Source: UMGS1851 sp900555605 | Lineage (GTDB): Bacteria; Bacillota; Clostridia; UBA1212; UBA1255 | DNA: 34,899 nucleotides | Reading direction: 5' to 3' | NCBI GenBank assembly: GCA_902472555.1 | Contig: CABROF010000015.1 | Coordinates: forward strand, 1 to 34,899 | In this document: one piece after another, positions 1 through 8,662 of the stretch | Layout of the letters: each line of letters starts with the position of its first letter | How positions within the stretch are numbered: position 1 is the first letter of the stretch | Notes under the pieces: generated by a model | Database searches by the model: none | Seen by the model: only the letters and a program-made list of their open reading frames with translations | Told to the model about the DNA's origin: nothing | Translations under genes and position numbers: made by a program

Positions 1-1
1 G

Positions 2-1555
2 CTCGCTTCCGGCGGCGAGGCAGAAGATGTCATGAAACTTTCGCAGCGCTTATCCGCCTGCTACGAAACATATAATATGCAGGGAGGAAACACATACCGC
101 AGCAGAATTGCAAATATCCTGCGCGGACTCGGGTTTGCAGAAGAAACCTGGCCGCTTACGGTGAATTGTCTGAGCGGCGGACAAAGGACACGGCTTGCTT
201 TAGGAAGACTGCTGCTTTCCGAGCCGCAGGTCATGATTTTAGATGAACCCACCAACCATCTGGATACAGCGTCCATTGAATGGCTGGAAAATGAACTGCA
301 AGCCTACAAAGGAACGCTGCTGGTCATTTCCCATGACCGTCATTTTTTAGATGCAGTTACAGAGAAAACGCTCTTAGTGGAATACAGTCATGTCCAGTTA
401 TATCCGGCACCCTACAGCAAATATATTCCTCTGCGTGATGCAGATCTGTTGTATCAGGAGCGCTGTTATCAGCAGCAGCAGAAAGAAATCGCGCGTATTC
501 AGGCATTTATTGAAAAGCAGCGCCAATGGAATCGGGAACGGAATATTATCGCGGCAGAAAGCCGGATGAAGTGGCTGGAAAAAATGACAATTGTAGAAAA
601 GCCCAAGGGGCCGCAGCAGCCGCCTGCGATCCGCTTTACAGTAGAAAAACCGGGAGGCAAGGAGGTGCTGAAGGTAAAGGATCTATCCTTTTCCTTTCCC
701 GAACGTACGCTTTTTTCCGGACTCTCCTTTGAAATCAGGAAAGGAGAACGTATATTTCTGCAAGGACCGAACGGATGCGGAAAATCTACACTGCTGAAAA
801 TCATCACGGGCATGCTCCCGCCGGATTCCGGGACAGCCGTAATCGGCGCGCAAACCACCTGGTCCTATTATGCACAGGATCTATCTGATTTAAATGAAGA
901 TCATACAGTTTTTGATGAAATCTGGGAACATGCCAACCGCGGCCGCAGCGCAGTCTCTTATGTTACGCCGGGACAGATCCGCAGCGCCTTAGCCGCCTTC
1001 GGACTGCAGGGCGACGATGTGTTTAAAAAAATCGCTGTGCTGAGCGGCGGGGAAAAAGCGCGGGTCTCCCTTCTGAAGATTATTTATAATAAGTCGGCAT
1101 TTTTGATTCTTGATGAACCTACAAACCATTTAGATATCAAGACAAGAGAGATCCTGGAATCCGCGCTGCGGGAATTTGAAGGAACGCTGCTGGTCGTCTC
1201 CCATGACCGCTATTTTGTACAGCAGCTGGCCAGCCGCTGCATCGATCTATCCGTTTTCTGTCGGACGGCTCAGCAAACCGCTGAGAAAAATACAGATCGT
1301 ACCGCGCAATATAAAAAAGAAAAGGAATCCCGGGCAAGGCAGCGGAAATTAGGGGCGGACCGCAGAAAGCTGGAGGCCGCCGTGGCAGAGGTCGAATCGC
1401 GTTTAGCGGCAGTTGAGGAGGCCCTGAACCAGCCGGAAAACGCTGCTGATTATCAAAAAATCAGCAGCCTGTATGAGGAACAGAATCAGCTGACACAGCA
1501 ATGGAATGCATTAACCGACCGGCTGGCGCTGATCTGGGACAGCGAAGAAGCATAG
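2..1555 (+). CDS. ABC-F family ATPase, 5' partial
   Basis: The reading frame is open to the left edge, so the visible ATG at 32 is internal and the gene is 5'-truncated. The part of nucleotide-binding domain 1 with its Walker A is outside. Visible in order: the domain 1 signature LSGGQRTRLALG and Walker B with LDEPTNHLD; a basic, helical inter-domain linker (the ABC_tran_Xtn region that contacts tRNA in this family); domain 2 with Walker A GPNGCGKST, signature LSGGEKARVSL and LDEPTNHLD; then a charged C-terminal coiled coil. There are no membrane segments, as expected for ABC-F proteins, which act on the ribosome (translation factor or antibiotic resistance types) rather than in transport. 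The subtype cannot be decided here. It ends 8 bases before the convergent comF gene, with no obvious terminator between. Confidence 0.93.
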   Translation, partial: LASGGEAEDVMKLSQRLSACYETYNMQGGNTYRSRIANILRGLGFAEETWPLTVNCLSGGQRTRLALGRLLLSEPQVMILDEPTNHLDTASIEWLENELQAYKGTLLVISHDRHFLDAVTEKTLLVEYSHVQLYPAPYSKYIPLRDADLLYQERCYQQQQKEIARIQAFIEKQRQWNRERNIIAAESRMKWLEKMTIVEKPKGPQQPPAIRFTVEKPGGKEVLKVKDLSFSFPERTLFSGLSFEIRKGERIFLQGPNGCGKSTLLKIITGMLPPDSGTAVIGAQTTWSYYAQDLSDLNEDHTVFDEIWEHANRGRSAVSYVTPGQIRSALAAFGLQGDDVFKKIAVLSGGEKARVSLLKIIYNKSAFLILDEPTNHLDIKTREILESALREFEGTLLVVSHDRYFVQQLASRCIDLSVFCRTAQQTAEKNTDRTAQYKKEKESRARQRKLGADRRKLEAAVAEVESRLAAVEEALNQPENAADYQKISSLYEEQNQLTQQWNALTDRLALIWDSEEA

Positions 1556-1563
1556 GCCCGCAT

Positions 1564-2268
1564 TTACAGGTCCCGTCTTCCTGAAGCCAGTACAAAGGCA
1601 TTCACAAACGCGGCTCCGTTTTTCATCAAAATTTCAGCACATTCATTTAAGGTTGCCCCCGTAGTCAAGATATCATCTACAAGCAAAATCCCGCGGTCTC
1701 TGACCTGTGGGATATCCGTTCTTTCCGAGAAGCGCTGCTTTTGATCAAGACGTGCATACCTTCCGCGTTTGCTCTGCATAGTATCCCCCGCTCGTTTATC
1801 CATTCGGTTCAGCGCATGCAGAAGCGGGATGCCCGCCTTGTGAGACAGCTTTTCCGCAATTAGCTTGCTTTGATCATATCCCCTTTTGGCAAAGCGTTTT
1901 TTATGGATCGGCACATATGCAATCCAATCGCATCCATGATAGCCGCCGTTTTTTGACAAAATCAGATGCGCTGCAGAAGCAAACGGTTCCGCCATCCAGC
2001 ATCCGCCTTGAAATTTATAATGAATTAAGGCCTGCTTCATAGGACCGGCATACGCACCTGCACAATAGACCTTCGCACAGTATGGCACTGCAGAAATCCG
2101 CCCTGTGCTGCCGGCGCCTCCGTCCGGATATAAACAGACAGTCTTCTCGCACTCTGTGCAGATTCCGTTTTGAAATTCCCTTCTGCTGATCAGCCGGCGG
2201 CAAAACGGGCACTGCAGAGGAAACAGCAGATCCAGTAATCTCTTCAATATTTTATATTTTTTCTCCAT
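1564..2268 (-). CDS. comF: ComF family phosphoribosyltransferase-like protein
   Basis: A 234-residue protein with the two hallmarks of ComF/ComFC. An N-terminal zinc-finger-like set of cysteines (C20, C23, C37, C40) is followed by a type I phosphoribosyltransferase fold ending in the PRPP-binding motif VDDILTTGAT (about 197-206). In competent bacteria ComFC is a cytosolic factor for uptake of transforming DNA, but homologues are widespread in species not known to be competent. The start overlaps the end of recD2 by 17 bases, so the two are translationally coupled and form an operon. No comFA helicase is adjacent. A role in DNA uptake or in handling single-stranded DNA with RecD2 is inference. 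Confidence 0.9.
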   Translation of the reverse strand: MEKKYKILKRLLDLLFPLQCPFCRRLISRREFQNGICTECEKTVCLYPDGGAGSTGRISAVPYCAKVYCAGAYAGPMKQALIHYKFQGGCWMAEPFASAAHLILSKNGGYHGCDWIAYVPIHKKRFAKRGYDQSKLIAEKLSHKAGIPLLHALNRMDKRAGDTMQSKRGRYARLDQKQRFSERTDIPQVRDRGILLVDDILTTGATLNECAEILMKNGAAFVNAFVLASGRRDL

Positions 2269-4513
2269 AGATTATCTCTAATTTACGGCATAATCCCGTA
2301 TATCGGAGTTGTTCGGAATTATTTAGGATCATATCCCGCATGCACTCCGCGGTTCCTACAAGAACGGCCATTTTTTTGGCCCGGGTAATCGCAGTATACA
2401 GCAAATTTCTGGTCATCAGCATCGGCGGTCCGTGAAAAATCGGAATAATGCAGTAATCAAATTCACTGCCTTGGCTTTTATGTACGGTAATGGCATAACA
2501 GTGCTCTAATTGATTCACAGAAAGATAATCGTAACGGACAAGGCGTTCATCATCAAACAGCACGGTGAATTCCCTTGTTTTATTATCAATTCGCCACAGG
2601 ATCCCCATTTCGCCGTTAAAAATCCCTTTTCCGGTCACGCCGGGCATATTTTGCTTTTCCCATTCGATCTCATAGTTGTTTTTTACCTGCATCACACGGT
2701 CGCCCTCCCGGAAAATCACGCCGTGAAATTCTTTTTCCATTTTACCTGCAGCAGGCGGATTGAGCGCGCTCTGCAGTACGATATTCGCATTCAAAACGCC
2801 GCACGCGCCTTTCCTTGTCGGAATAATGACCTGAATATCCCGCAGCGGATCCATATGGTACGCCGCAGGAAGGCGCGTTTGACACAGCTCCGTCACCGTG
2901 CTGATAATTGCCTGCTGACTGTTTCTGCGAATTAAAAAAAAGTCTTTATCTTTTACATTCAGATCCGGCATATCGCCGTGATTGATCTTATGCGCATTTA
3001 CCGCAATCAGGCTCTCGTTCTCCTGCCGGTATATTTCTTCCAGTGTTACAATGGCAAATCGTTTAAAATCGATCAGATCCCGCAGCACTTTTCCCGGGCC
3101 CACAGAGGGCAGCTGATCCTTGTCTCCCACCAGAATCAGACGTACATTTCCGCGGAGTGCCCGCAGAAGATGGTAAGTTAATACAAGATCCGCCATAGAT
3201 GCCTCATCAACAATTACAACATCCGCGTCAATCGGATTATCTTCGTTTCGTTTAAAGCTCAGCCGCTGGTCGCTTTCCGGCTCACCGTCATCTCCGGTAA
3301 AATTCAGTTCCAGCAGCCGGTGAATCGTTTTTGCCTCAATTCCGCAAGCTTCGCTCATTCGTTTTGCCGCCCGGCCGGTGGGCGCCGCCAAGGCACATTT
3401 TTGATCTTCAGCCTGGAACAAATGCAGCAGCGCCTTAATGATCGTGGTCTTTCCTGTTCCCGGTCCTCCGGTAATAATCGTAAAGCCATTCTCTCCTGCA
3501 GTCCGAACGGCGCAGCGCTGCGCCGTGTCCAGGACAAATCCGGACATGGACTCAAATTGCGCAATACTGTTGTCAAAATGTTTTTCGTCCAGGGAAAAGG
3601 ACCGGCCTGCAAGCAGCAGCAGCTTTTGAGCCACATAGCATTCACAGTCATACATGTATTTTAAATATACATGACTGCCGTATGCACCATCTTCCGTGAC
3701 CACCCGCAGGCCGTCCTCCAGCAGCTTCATGCAGGCAGAAAACTTGTCCGAGCCCCCTCCTACCAACTGCTCCAGCTCTGCAAAAATCCTTTCCGCAGGG
3801 ACAAACACATGGCCGTTCTGATAGCCGAGCGACAACACGTACAGGATTCCGGCGCAGATCCGATTGTTGGAATCAGATGGAAGGCCCATGGATAATGCGA
3901 TCTTATCCACTGTTTTAAATCCCACTTCAGGAATATCCTCAGACAGTCTGTAGGGATTGGAGCGTACGGCCTCCACTGCCCCGCCGCCGTATTTTTTATA
4001 AACCTTTACCGCAAGATTTGTGCCAATACCATATTGGTTAAAAAACACGACGATATCACTCATCTGAATATGTTCGCGAAAGGCCTCACATATTTTTTCC
4101 GCTTTATTGTGACTAATCCCCCGCACGCGCTCCAGGCGGTAGGGTTCGTGCAGAATGACATCTACCGTATCATCTCCGAACTCCTGTACGATCAATCCCG
4201 CCGTCACGCTGCCCACGCCCTCAATCAATCCTGAAGCAAGAAAACATTCGATATCGTGCGCAGACTGCGGCAGGGCTTTTTGATATTCCGTTACAAGGAA
4301 CTGCTCTCCATACTGCTTGTGCGCCGTCCAATGTCCGGTAAGCGTGACCACTTCACCTACATATAAAAACGGCAGACTTCCTCTGACAGTAACCAGCGTT
4401 CCGCCACAGTCAATATCACAAATTTTATAACCATTCTCTTCATTCTCGAAAATGATTTCTTCAACGGTTCCGGATATGACGGTTAAACGCGTCTCATCAA
4501 AAAAGTCTGTCAT
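2252..4513 (-). CDS. recD2: RecD2 ATP-dependent DNA helicase (SF1B)
   Basis: 753 residues, the normal length for stand-alone RecD2 of bacteria lacking RecBC. An N-terminal OB-like region (about 12-80) is followed by helix-hairpin-helix segments around 95-210 (EGVGSVTAG, VRGISHNKAEKI). Walker A GGPGTGKTT is at 349-357; then come the Walker B VVIVDEASM, the motif VGDKDQLPSVGPG, and C-terminal UvrD-like motifs HKSQGSEFD and YTAITRAKK. RecD2 is a 5'-3' helicase acting in replication-fork maintenance and repair. Start ATG has AGGAAT upstream. A TTGACA on this strand (4540-4545) has no convincing -10 box, so its promoter is unclear. comF follows with a 17-base overlap. Confidence 0.96.
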   Translation of the reverse strand: MTDFFDETRLTVISGTVEEIIFENEENGYKICDIDCGGTLVTVRGSLPFLYVGEVVTLTGHWTAHKQYGEQFLVTEYQKALPQSAHDIECFLASGLIEGVGSVTAGLIVQEFGDDTVDVILHEPYRLERVRGISHNKAEKICEAFREHIQMSDIVVFFNQYGIGTNLAVKVYKKYGGGAVEAVRSNPYRLSEDIPEVGFKTVDKIALSMGLPSDSNNRICAGILYVLSLGYQNGHVFVPAERIFAELEQLVGGGSDKFSACMKLLEDGLRVVTEDGAYGSHVYLKYMYDCECYVAQKLLLLAGRSFSLDEKHFDNSIAQFESMSGFVLDTAQRCAVRTAGENGFTIITGGPGTGKTTIIKALLHLFQAEDQKCALAAPTGRAAKRMSEACGIEAKTIHRLLELNFTGDDGEPESDQRLSFKRNEDNPIDADVVIVDEASMADLVLTYHLLRALRGNVRLILVGDKDQLPSVGPGKVLRDLIDFKRFAIVTLEEIYRQENESLIAVNAHKINHGDMPDLNVKDKDFFLIRRNSQQAIISTVTELCQTRLPAAYHMDPLRDIQVIIPTRKGACGVLNANIVLQSALNPPAAGKMEKEFHGVIFREGDRVMQVKNNYEIEWEKQNMPGVTGKGIFNGEMGILWRIDNKTREFTVLFDDERLVRYDYLSVNQLEHCYAITVHKSQGSEFDYCIIPIFHGPPMLMTRNLLYTAITRAKKMAVLVGTAECMRDMILNNSEQLRYTGLCRKLEIIYGEKI

Positions 4514-4538
4514 TTTTTATTCCTATTCAAATCATAAA

Positions 4539-4567
4539 CTGTCAAAAACGCAGCCCGCGCATATAAT
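4539..4567 (+). promoter_or_regulatory. Sigma-A promoter for the 37-codon ORF
   Basis: -35 CTGTCA (4539-4544), 17-nt spacer, perfect -10 TATAAT (4562-4567). It fires away from recD2 into a tiny ORF whose ATG is at 4602, giving a leader of about 27 nt. The bases around the -35 also read TTGACA on the opposite strand, toward recD2. Confidence 0.7.
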
Positions 4568-4601
4568 GAAAGTAGGAAAACGCAATCGGGAGGTCACCAT
4601 C

Positions 4602-4715
4602 ATGCTGTACGCACTGAACACCATTTTTATAACAGCCATTTTAGCAATGATGGCAACCATGCATATAATGATTGCCATTGCCATTCATATAGAAAACAAA
4701 CCACGGCGGGATTGA
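4602..4715 (+). CDS. 37-residue hydrophobic membrane peptide
   Basis: A short ORF supported by its own signals: a consensus promoter (4539-4567) and a strong GGGAGG Shine-Dalgarno (4588-4593) placed 8 nt before the ATG. The product is one continuous hydrophobic, Met/Ile/Ala-rich helix (residues about 3-30) followed by a polar, charged tail ENKPRRD. It has no cysteines and no signal cleavage site. The stop is 3 bases from the convergent ftsH stop. Known one-helix peptides with charged tails include type I toxin-antitoxin toxins and small regulators or substrates of FtsH (SpoVM in Bacillus inhibits FtsH). I do not recognise this sequence; function is unknown and either role would be inference. 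Confidence 0.6.
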   Translation: MLYALNTIFITAILAMMATMHIMIAIAIHIENKPRRD

Positions 4716-4718
4716 TCT

Positions 4719-6527
4719 CTATGCGTTCATCAGCGCTTCAAATTCATCGCCTTCAATCTTTTCTTTTTCAATCAGAACATCAGCGATTGTATTTAATTTG
4801 TCAATATGGTCGGTCAGCAGCTGTTTTGCTTTATGAAACGCCTCATCAATAATTCTCTTGACTTCCTTATCGATCAGCGCGGCCGTCTCTTCACTGTATG
4901 ACCGGGTATGGCCGTATTCTTTTCCCAAAAACACCTCGTTGCTGCCGCTGTCGAAAACCATATTTCCCAGCACTTCGCTCATGCCGTATTTGGAGACCAT
5001 GTTGAGCGCAACAGAATTTGCTTGTTTTAAGTCAGCGGACGCACCTGTGCTGACCTCATTCAGCACGACCTCTTCCGCGGCTTTTCCGCCTAAAGCTACC
5101 ACAATTTCCTCAAACAGCTGTGATTTTGTCACATAAGTTTTATCTTCATCCGGGCGATATGCGGTATATCCGCCGGCCATTCCCGCCGGAATGATAGATA
5201 TGCGGTCCACCTTCTCAGTTGAAGAGTAAAGCTTAACGACCATCGCATGTCCGGCTTCATGCAGAGCGGTCAGCCGTTTATCTCTTTCATTCATAACACG
5301 GCTGCGTTTTTCAGGACCTATGATCACACGGAAAGTTGCTTCTTTGATTTGTTCAACACCGATCTTATCTTTATTATCTCTCGCAGCCATCAACGCAGAT
5401 TCATTCAGCAGATTCTCCAAGTCCGCAGCTGTAAATCCGGATGTATTCTTGGCAACCTCCGCCAGGTCCACCTCTTCGGACAGCGGCTTATTTTTCGCAT
5501 GCACCCGCAGCATCAGCTCTCTCGCCTTAATATCCGGGAATCCGACTACGATCTTTCTGTCAAAACGCCCCGGCCGTGTCAATGCAGGATCCAGGATATC
5601 CGGCCGGTTGGTGGCAGCCATAATAATAATCCCTTCATTAACGCCGAAGCCATCCATTTCAACAAGCAGCTGATTCAGCGTCTGCTCTCGTTCGTCATGG
5701 CCGCCGCCCAATCCGGCTCCTCTGTGACGCCCTACCGCATCGATCTCATCAATAAAAATAATACAAGGCGCATTCTTTTTGGCCTGCTCAAACAAATCGC
5801 GCACGCGGGAAGCGCCTACGCCCACATACATTTCAACAAAATCCGAACCGCTGATGGTAAAAAACGGCACGCCCGCTTCACCTGCTACAGCCTTTGCTAA
5901 ATACGTTTTACCAGTTCCGGGCGGGCCGACCATAAGAACGCCCTTCGGAATCCGGGCGCCTAAAGCCGAATAGCGTTTGGGATCCTTTAAGAAAGAAACC
6001 AGCTCCATAAGCTCCTCTTTTTCTTCCTCTGCCCCCGCAACATCTGCAAATGTGATCTTACTTGTCGTATAAAGCCGCGCACGGCTCTTGCCAAAGCTCA
6101 TTACACGGTTGGAGCCGGCCTGACCCTGGCTGAGCATGACATACATAAACACCAAGAATAATACGACCAGTAAAATATACGGCAGTAAGGTAACAATAAA
6201 CGGCACATCTTTCACTTTCGCCGAATAGGTCACCGGATTTCCCGCTTTGACGGCTGCATTCATTTCCGACTCAAATACATCATAGGAAAGTACAAACATC
6301 TCATACGCACCCTGCTTGTATTTTCCGTCTTTGCTGTCCGCCTTCAGCTTGATAACCGCTTTATAATCTTCTAATTCTACAGACTCTACATTCTGTGCTT
6401 CAAGTTCTTTTAGAAAATCTGAATATGTTATTTTATCTGCCGATACTAAACTGGAAATAAGCATAACCAGCAGTATGATCACGCCGATAATTACGATATA
6501 CGGTGATATACTTTTTAATAATTTCAA
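4719..6527 (-). CDS. ftsH: ATP-dependent zinc metalloprotease FtsH
   Basis: Membrane-anchored AAA+ protease that degrades misfolded membrane proteins and regulatory substrates. Two transmembrane helices (about 10-31 and 111-131) bracket an extracytoplasmic domain. The AAA module has Walker A GPPGTGKT (201-208), Walker B IIFIDE (256-261) and the second-region-of-homology arginines near TRPGRFDR; the protease domain has the zinc motif HEAGH (423-427). The start is probably the TTG at 6527-6525 (602 residues): a GGAGG lies exactly 8 nt upstream of it, whereas the in-frame ATG at 6542 overlaps that GGAGG and the ATG at 6584 has no site. Order tilS-hpt-ftsH is the classic Bacillota arrangement. 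Confidence 0.97.
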   Translation of the reverse strand: MKLLKSISPYIVIIGVIILLVMLISSLVSADKITYSDFLKELEAQNVESVELEDYKAVIKLKADSKDGKYKQGAYEMFVLSYDVFESEMNAAVKAGNPVTYSAKVKDVPFIVTLLPYILLVVLFLVFMYVMLSQGQAGSNRVMSFGKSRARLYTTSKITFADVAGAEEEKEELMELVSFLKDPKRYSALGARIPKGVLMVGPPGTGKTYLAKAVAGEAGVPFFTISGSDFVEMYVGVGASRVRDLFEQAKKNAPCIIFIDEIDAVGRHRGAGLGGGHDEREQTLNQLLVEMDGFGVNEGIIIMAATNRPDILDPALTRPGRFDRKIVVGFPDIKARELMLRVHAKNKPLSEEVDLAEVAKNTSGFTAADLENLLNESALMAARDNKDKIGVEQIKEATFRVIIGPEKRSRVMNERDKRLTALHEAGHAMVVKLYSSTEKVDRISIIPAGMAGGYTAYRPDEDKTYVTKSQLFEEIVVALGGKAAEEVVLNEVSTGASADLKQANSVALNMVSKYGMSEVLGNMVFDSGSNEVFLGKEYGHTRSYSEETAALIDKEVKRIIDEAFHKAKQLLTDHIDKLNTIADVLIEKEKIEGDEFEALMNA

Positions 6528-6585
6528 TAGATCAACCTCCATTCCACAATGTTTAATACTACCATACGAACGGATCCTGCGCAAC

Positions 6586-7128
6586 TTATTTTTGTGTATA
6601 TACCGATTCCTTTAAAACACACAAATCCGGAAGATTCCGCAAAATTCCATTGTAGTCCAAACCATATCCTACAACATATCGGTCAGGTATAGTTATGCCC
6701 GAATATTCAGCACTTATTTCAACTTTACGGCGTGCCGGCTTGTCAAAGGCCGTACAGACCTTAACGCTCAGCGGATTCCTTGTTTCAAACAGTTCTTTTA
6801 AATATTTCAAGGTAAGCCCCGTATCAATGATATCTTCTACAATTATGACATGCTTGTCGTTCAGCGGGATATCAATATCTTTCAGCAGGCGTACGACTCC
6901 GGAAGATTTGGTAGAAGCGCCATAGCTGGATACAGCAATAAAGTCCATTTGTACAGGTATGGTAATCTGTCTCACCAGATCGGCCATAAACACAAACCCG
7001 CCTTTCAGCACGCCGATCAGCACAAGATTTGTCCCCTGATAATCCCGGCTGATTTCAGCGCCCAGCCGCTTTGTCATTCCTGCAATTTCTTCTTTGGATA
7101 CTAAAACGCTTTCAACATATTCCTTCAT
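6586..7128 (-). CDS. hpt: Hypoxanthine phosphoribosyltransferase
   Basis: 180 residues, normal for bacterial HPRT. It has the PRPP loop LKGG (41-44), the flexible loop region with SSYG, the PRPP-binding signature VEDIIDTG (97-104) and the C-terminal purine-contact region with VGYGLDYNGILRNLP. It converts hypoxanthine (or guanine) plus PRPP to IMP (GMP) in purine salvage in the cytosol. GGAGGATGAATC precedes the ATG at good spacing. It sits between tilS and ftsH, as in Bacillus. If the ahcY/deaminase operon in this window makes inosine, the hypoxanthine released from it would be salvaged by this enzyme; that link is inference. Confidence 0.96.
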   Translation of the reverse strand: MKEYVESVLVSKEEIAGMTKRLGAEISRDYQGTNLVLIGVLKGGFVFMADLVRQITIPVQMDFIAVSSYGASTKSSGVVRLLKDIDIPLNDKHVIIVEDIIDTGLTLKYLKELFETRNPLSVKVCTAFDKPARRKVEISAEYSGITIPDRYVVGYGLDYNGILRNLPDLCVLKESVYTQK

Positions 7129-7151
7129 GATTCATCCTCCGTTATCATTTA

Positions 7152-8648
7152 TCACGCATGCGTATCATCTATCTGTAAAATTATAGAAGTCTCTTCCGTA
7201 ACCGGCGCCTCCGCACCACGGCGTATCCCGGGAATCCAGATAACCGTATTCCCAACGGCAAATAACGCGGTTTCCCGGCGGCGGTAAGATGGAACCTTGC
7301 TGTCAATCAAAAATTTCCGCAGCAGTTTCCCTCCCGCTGCGCCGAAAGGGGTAAAATAGTCGCCTTCTGTCATTGTACGCAGAACCAGCGGCTGCCCCGC
7401 TTTCCGTATATGGGCCAGCAGCAGATGGTAGTCAAAATATGCCCGTTGCAGCCCATCTTCCGAAATTTTCCGCAAAAAAGCAGGATCTTCTTTGGGATAT
7501 TGATAAATAAAACAGACTGTGCCGTCCGCCGGAATACAGATACCGGTTTCGTCCAGAATTACAGCCGGCAGGACAGCTTTCTCCGCAGGGCTGCCGCTGT
7601 CTTGCTGCGGCACGGCAGGCTTTATAAAAAAACGCGCAAAATGATATTCTCTGCGGCACATGCCGTTTTGGGGAAGTTCAATACAGGTGCCGTTTATCCC
7701 GTCTTTCAAGAAAAAACGGATTCGTTCTGTTGTCTTATAATCAATTCCCGTCTCCGCAGGAAACAAAAGCTTTCCGTTCTGTGTCATTTCAGACAATACA
7801 CGTCTGATCAGGCGCCGCTGAATCGCCTCATGCAATCCTGCAAACGCAGAAAGATCAACCAAAAAATCCGTACGCGCCGTACCGGCTTCCCCGGATTCCT
7901 CCTTTGTGACTGCAGCGCGGTAAGCTTCCCCTGCCTGCAGTTTCAAGTACGCCTGATCCGCTGAGGCCAGATCTGAAAGCATAATCAATTTATCTTCAAT
8001 GCGGGGGGTCAAATGCGCTTTCAGAAACGGTATGACGCGAAGGCGGATCCGATTCCGTTCATATGTTTCATCCGTATTCGTCAGATCCTCACGCGGCACA
8101 ACGCCATATGCCCGGCAGACCATTTCCGTTTCTCTGCGGTCAAAATCTAAAATCGGACGGATAATCTGATCCCTTTGATATGCAATGCCTTTCAGACCCT
8201 CTATGGAACAGCCCCGCGCCAGATTGTGCACGATGGTTTCAACACGATCCGTTTTGGTATGCGCAACGGCAATACACGCATTTTCCGCAGACGCCGTCTC
8301 CTGAAGAAAGGCATAGCGCAGATTGCGCGCCGCCTCTTCTAAACTGATGCCCTGTTCTTTGGCTGCTTTGGGAACATCTCCGCGGCCCACAGCAAGCCGA
8401 ATTCCGTTTTCTGCGCAGAAGGTCCGCACGAAAGCCTCGTCTTCATCGGCATCGCAGCCTCTGATCATATGATTATAATGTACACAGAGCAGCCTTTCTC
8501 TTTGCAGATACCGCATAAGAAACAAAAGCATGCACATAGAATCCGCGCCGCCGGATATTGCAGCAGCTACCCCTGTAGCTTCCGTGAGCTTCAGCCGATC
8601 TCTTGCGCACAATAAAAATTTATAATAAAGCGCTTCTATAGTTTCCAT
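7152..8648 (-). CDS. tilS: tRNA(Ile)-lysidine synthase TilS
   Basis: 498 residues. The N-type ATP-pyrophosphatase PP-loop SGGADS is at 32-37, followed by the TilS-typical VHYNHMIRG and RNLRYAFL segments, and the C-terminal TilS domain with GAAGGKLLRKFLIDSKVPSYRR. It changes cytidine 34 of the tRNA-Ile(CAU) anticodon to lysidine so AUA is read as Ile; essential in nearly all bacteria. It starts 14 bases after dnaB ends and is 23 bases from hpt, so it is within one transcript. The exact start is supported by a modest AGGACGGA site. Confidence 0.95.
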   Translation of the reverse strand: METIEALYYKFLLCARDRLKLTEATGVAAAISGGADSMCMLLFLMRYLQRERLLCVHYNHMIRGCDADEDEAFVRTFCAENGIRLAVGRGDVPKAAKEQGISLEEAARNLRYAFLQETASAENACIAVAHTKTDRVETIVHNLARGCSIEGLKGIAYQRDQIIRPILDFDRRETEMVCRAYGVVPREDLTNTDETYERNRIRLRVIPFLKAHLTPRIEDKLIMLSDLASADQAYLKLQAGEAYRAAVTKEESGEAGTARTDFLVDLSAFAGLHEAIQRRLIRRVLSEMTQNGKLLFPAETGIDYKTTERIRFFLKDGINGTCIELPQNGMCRREYHFARFFIKPAVPQQDSGSPAEKAVLPAVILDETGICIPADGTVCFIYQYPKEDPAFLRKISEDGLQRAYFDYHLLLAHIRKAGQPLVLRTMTEGDYFTPFGAAGGKLLRKFLIDSKVPSYRRRETALFAVGNTVIWIPGIRRGAEAPVTEETSIILQIDDTHA

Positions 8649-8662
8649 GCCGAAAATCCGTC

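Noticed and set aside
2510..2935. 141-codon plus-strand ORF inside recD2
   Set aside because: Antisense shadow of a well-supported gene, with no ribosome-binding site or family match.
4540..4545. TTGACA on the minus strand as the recD2 promoter
   Set aside because: The bases 17 nt downstream (GAATAA) are a poor -10 and would put the transcript start at or inside the ATG, so I did not call it.
5247..5900. 217-codon plus-strand ORF inside ftsH
   Set aside because: Opposite-strand shadow of the conserved AAA and protease region; its composition is not protein-like.
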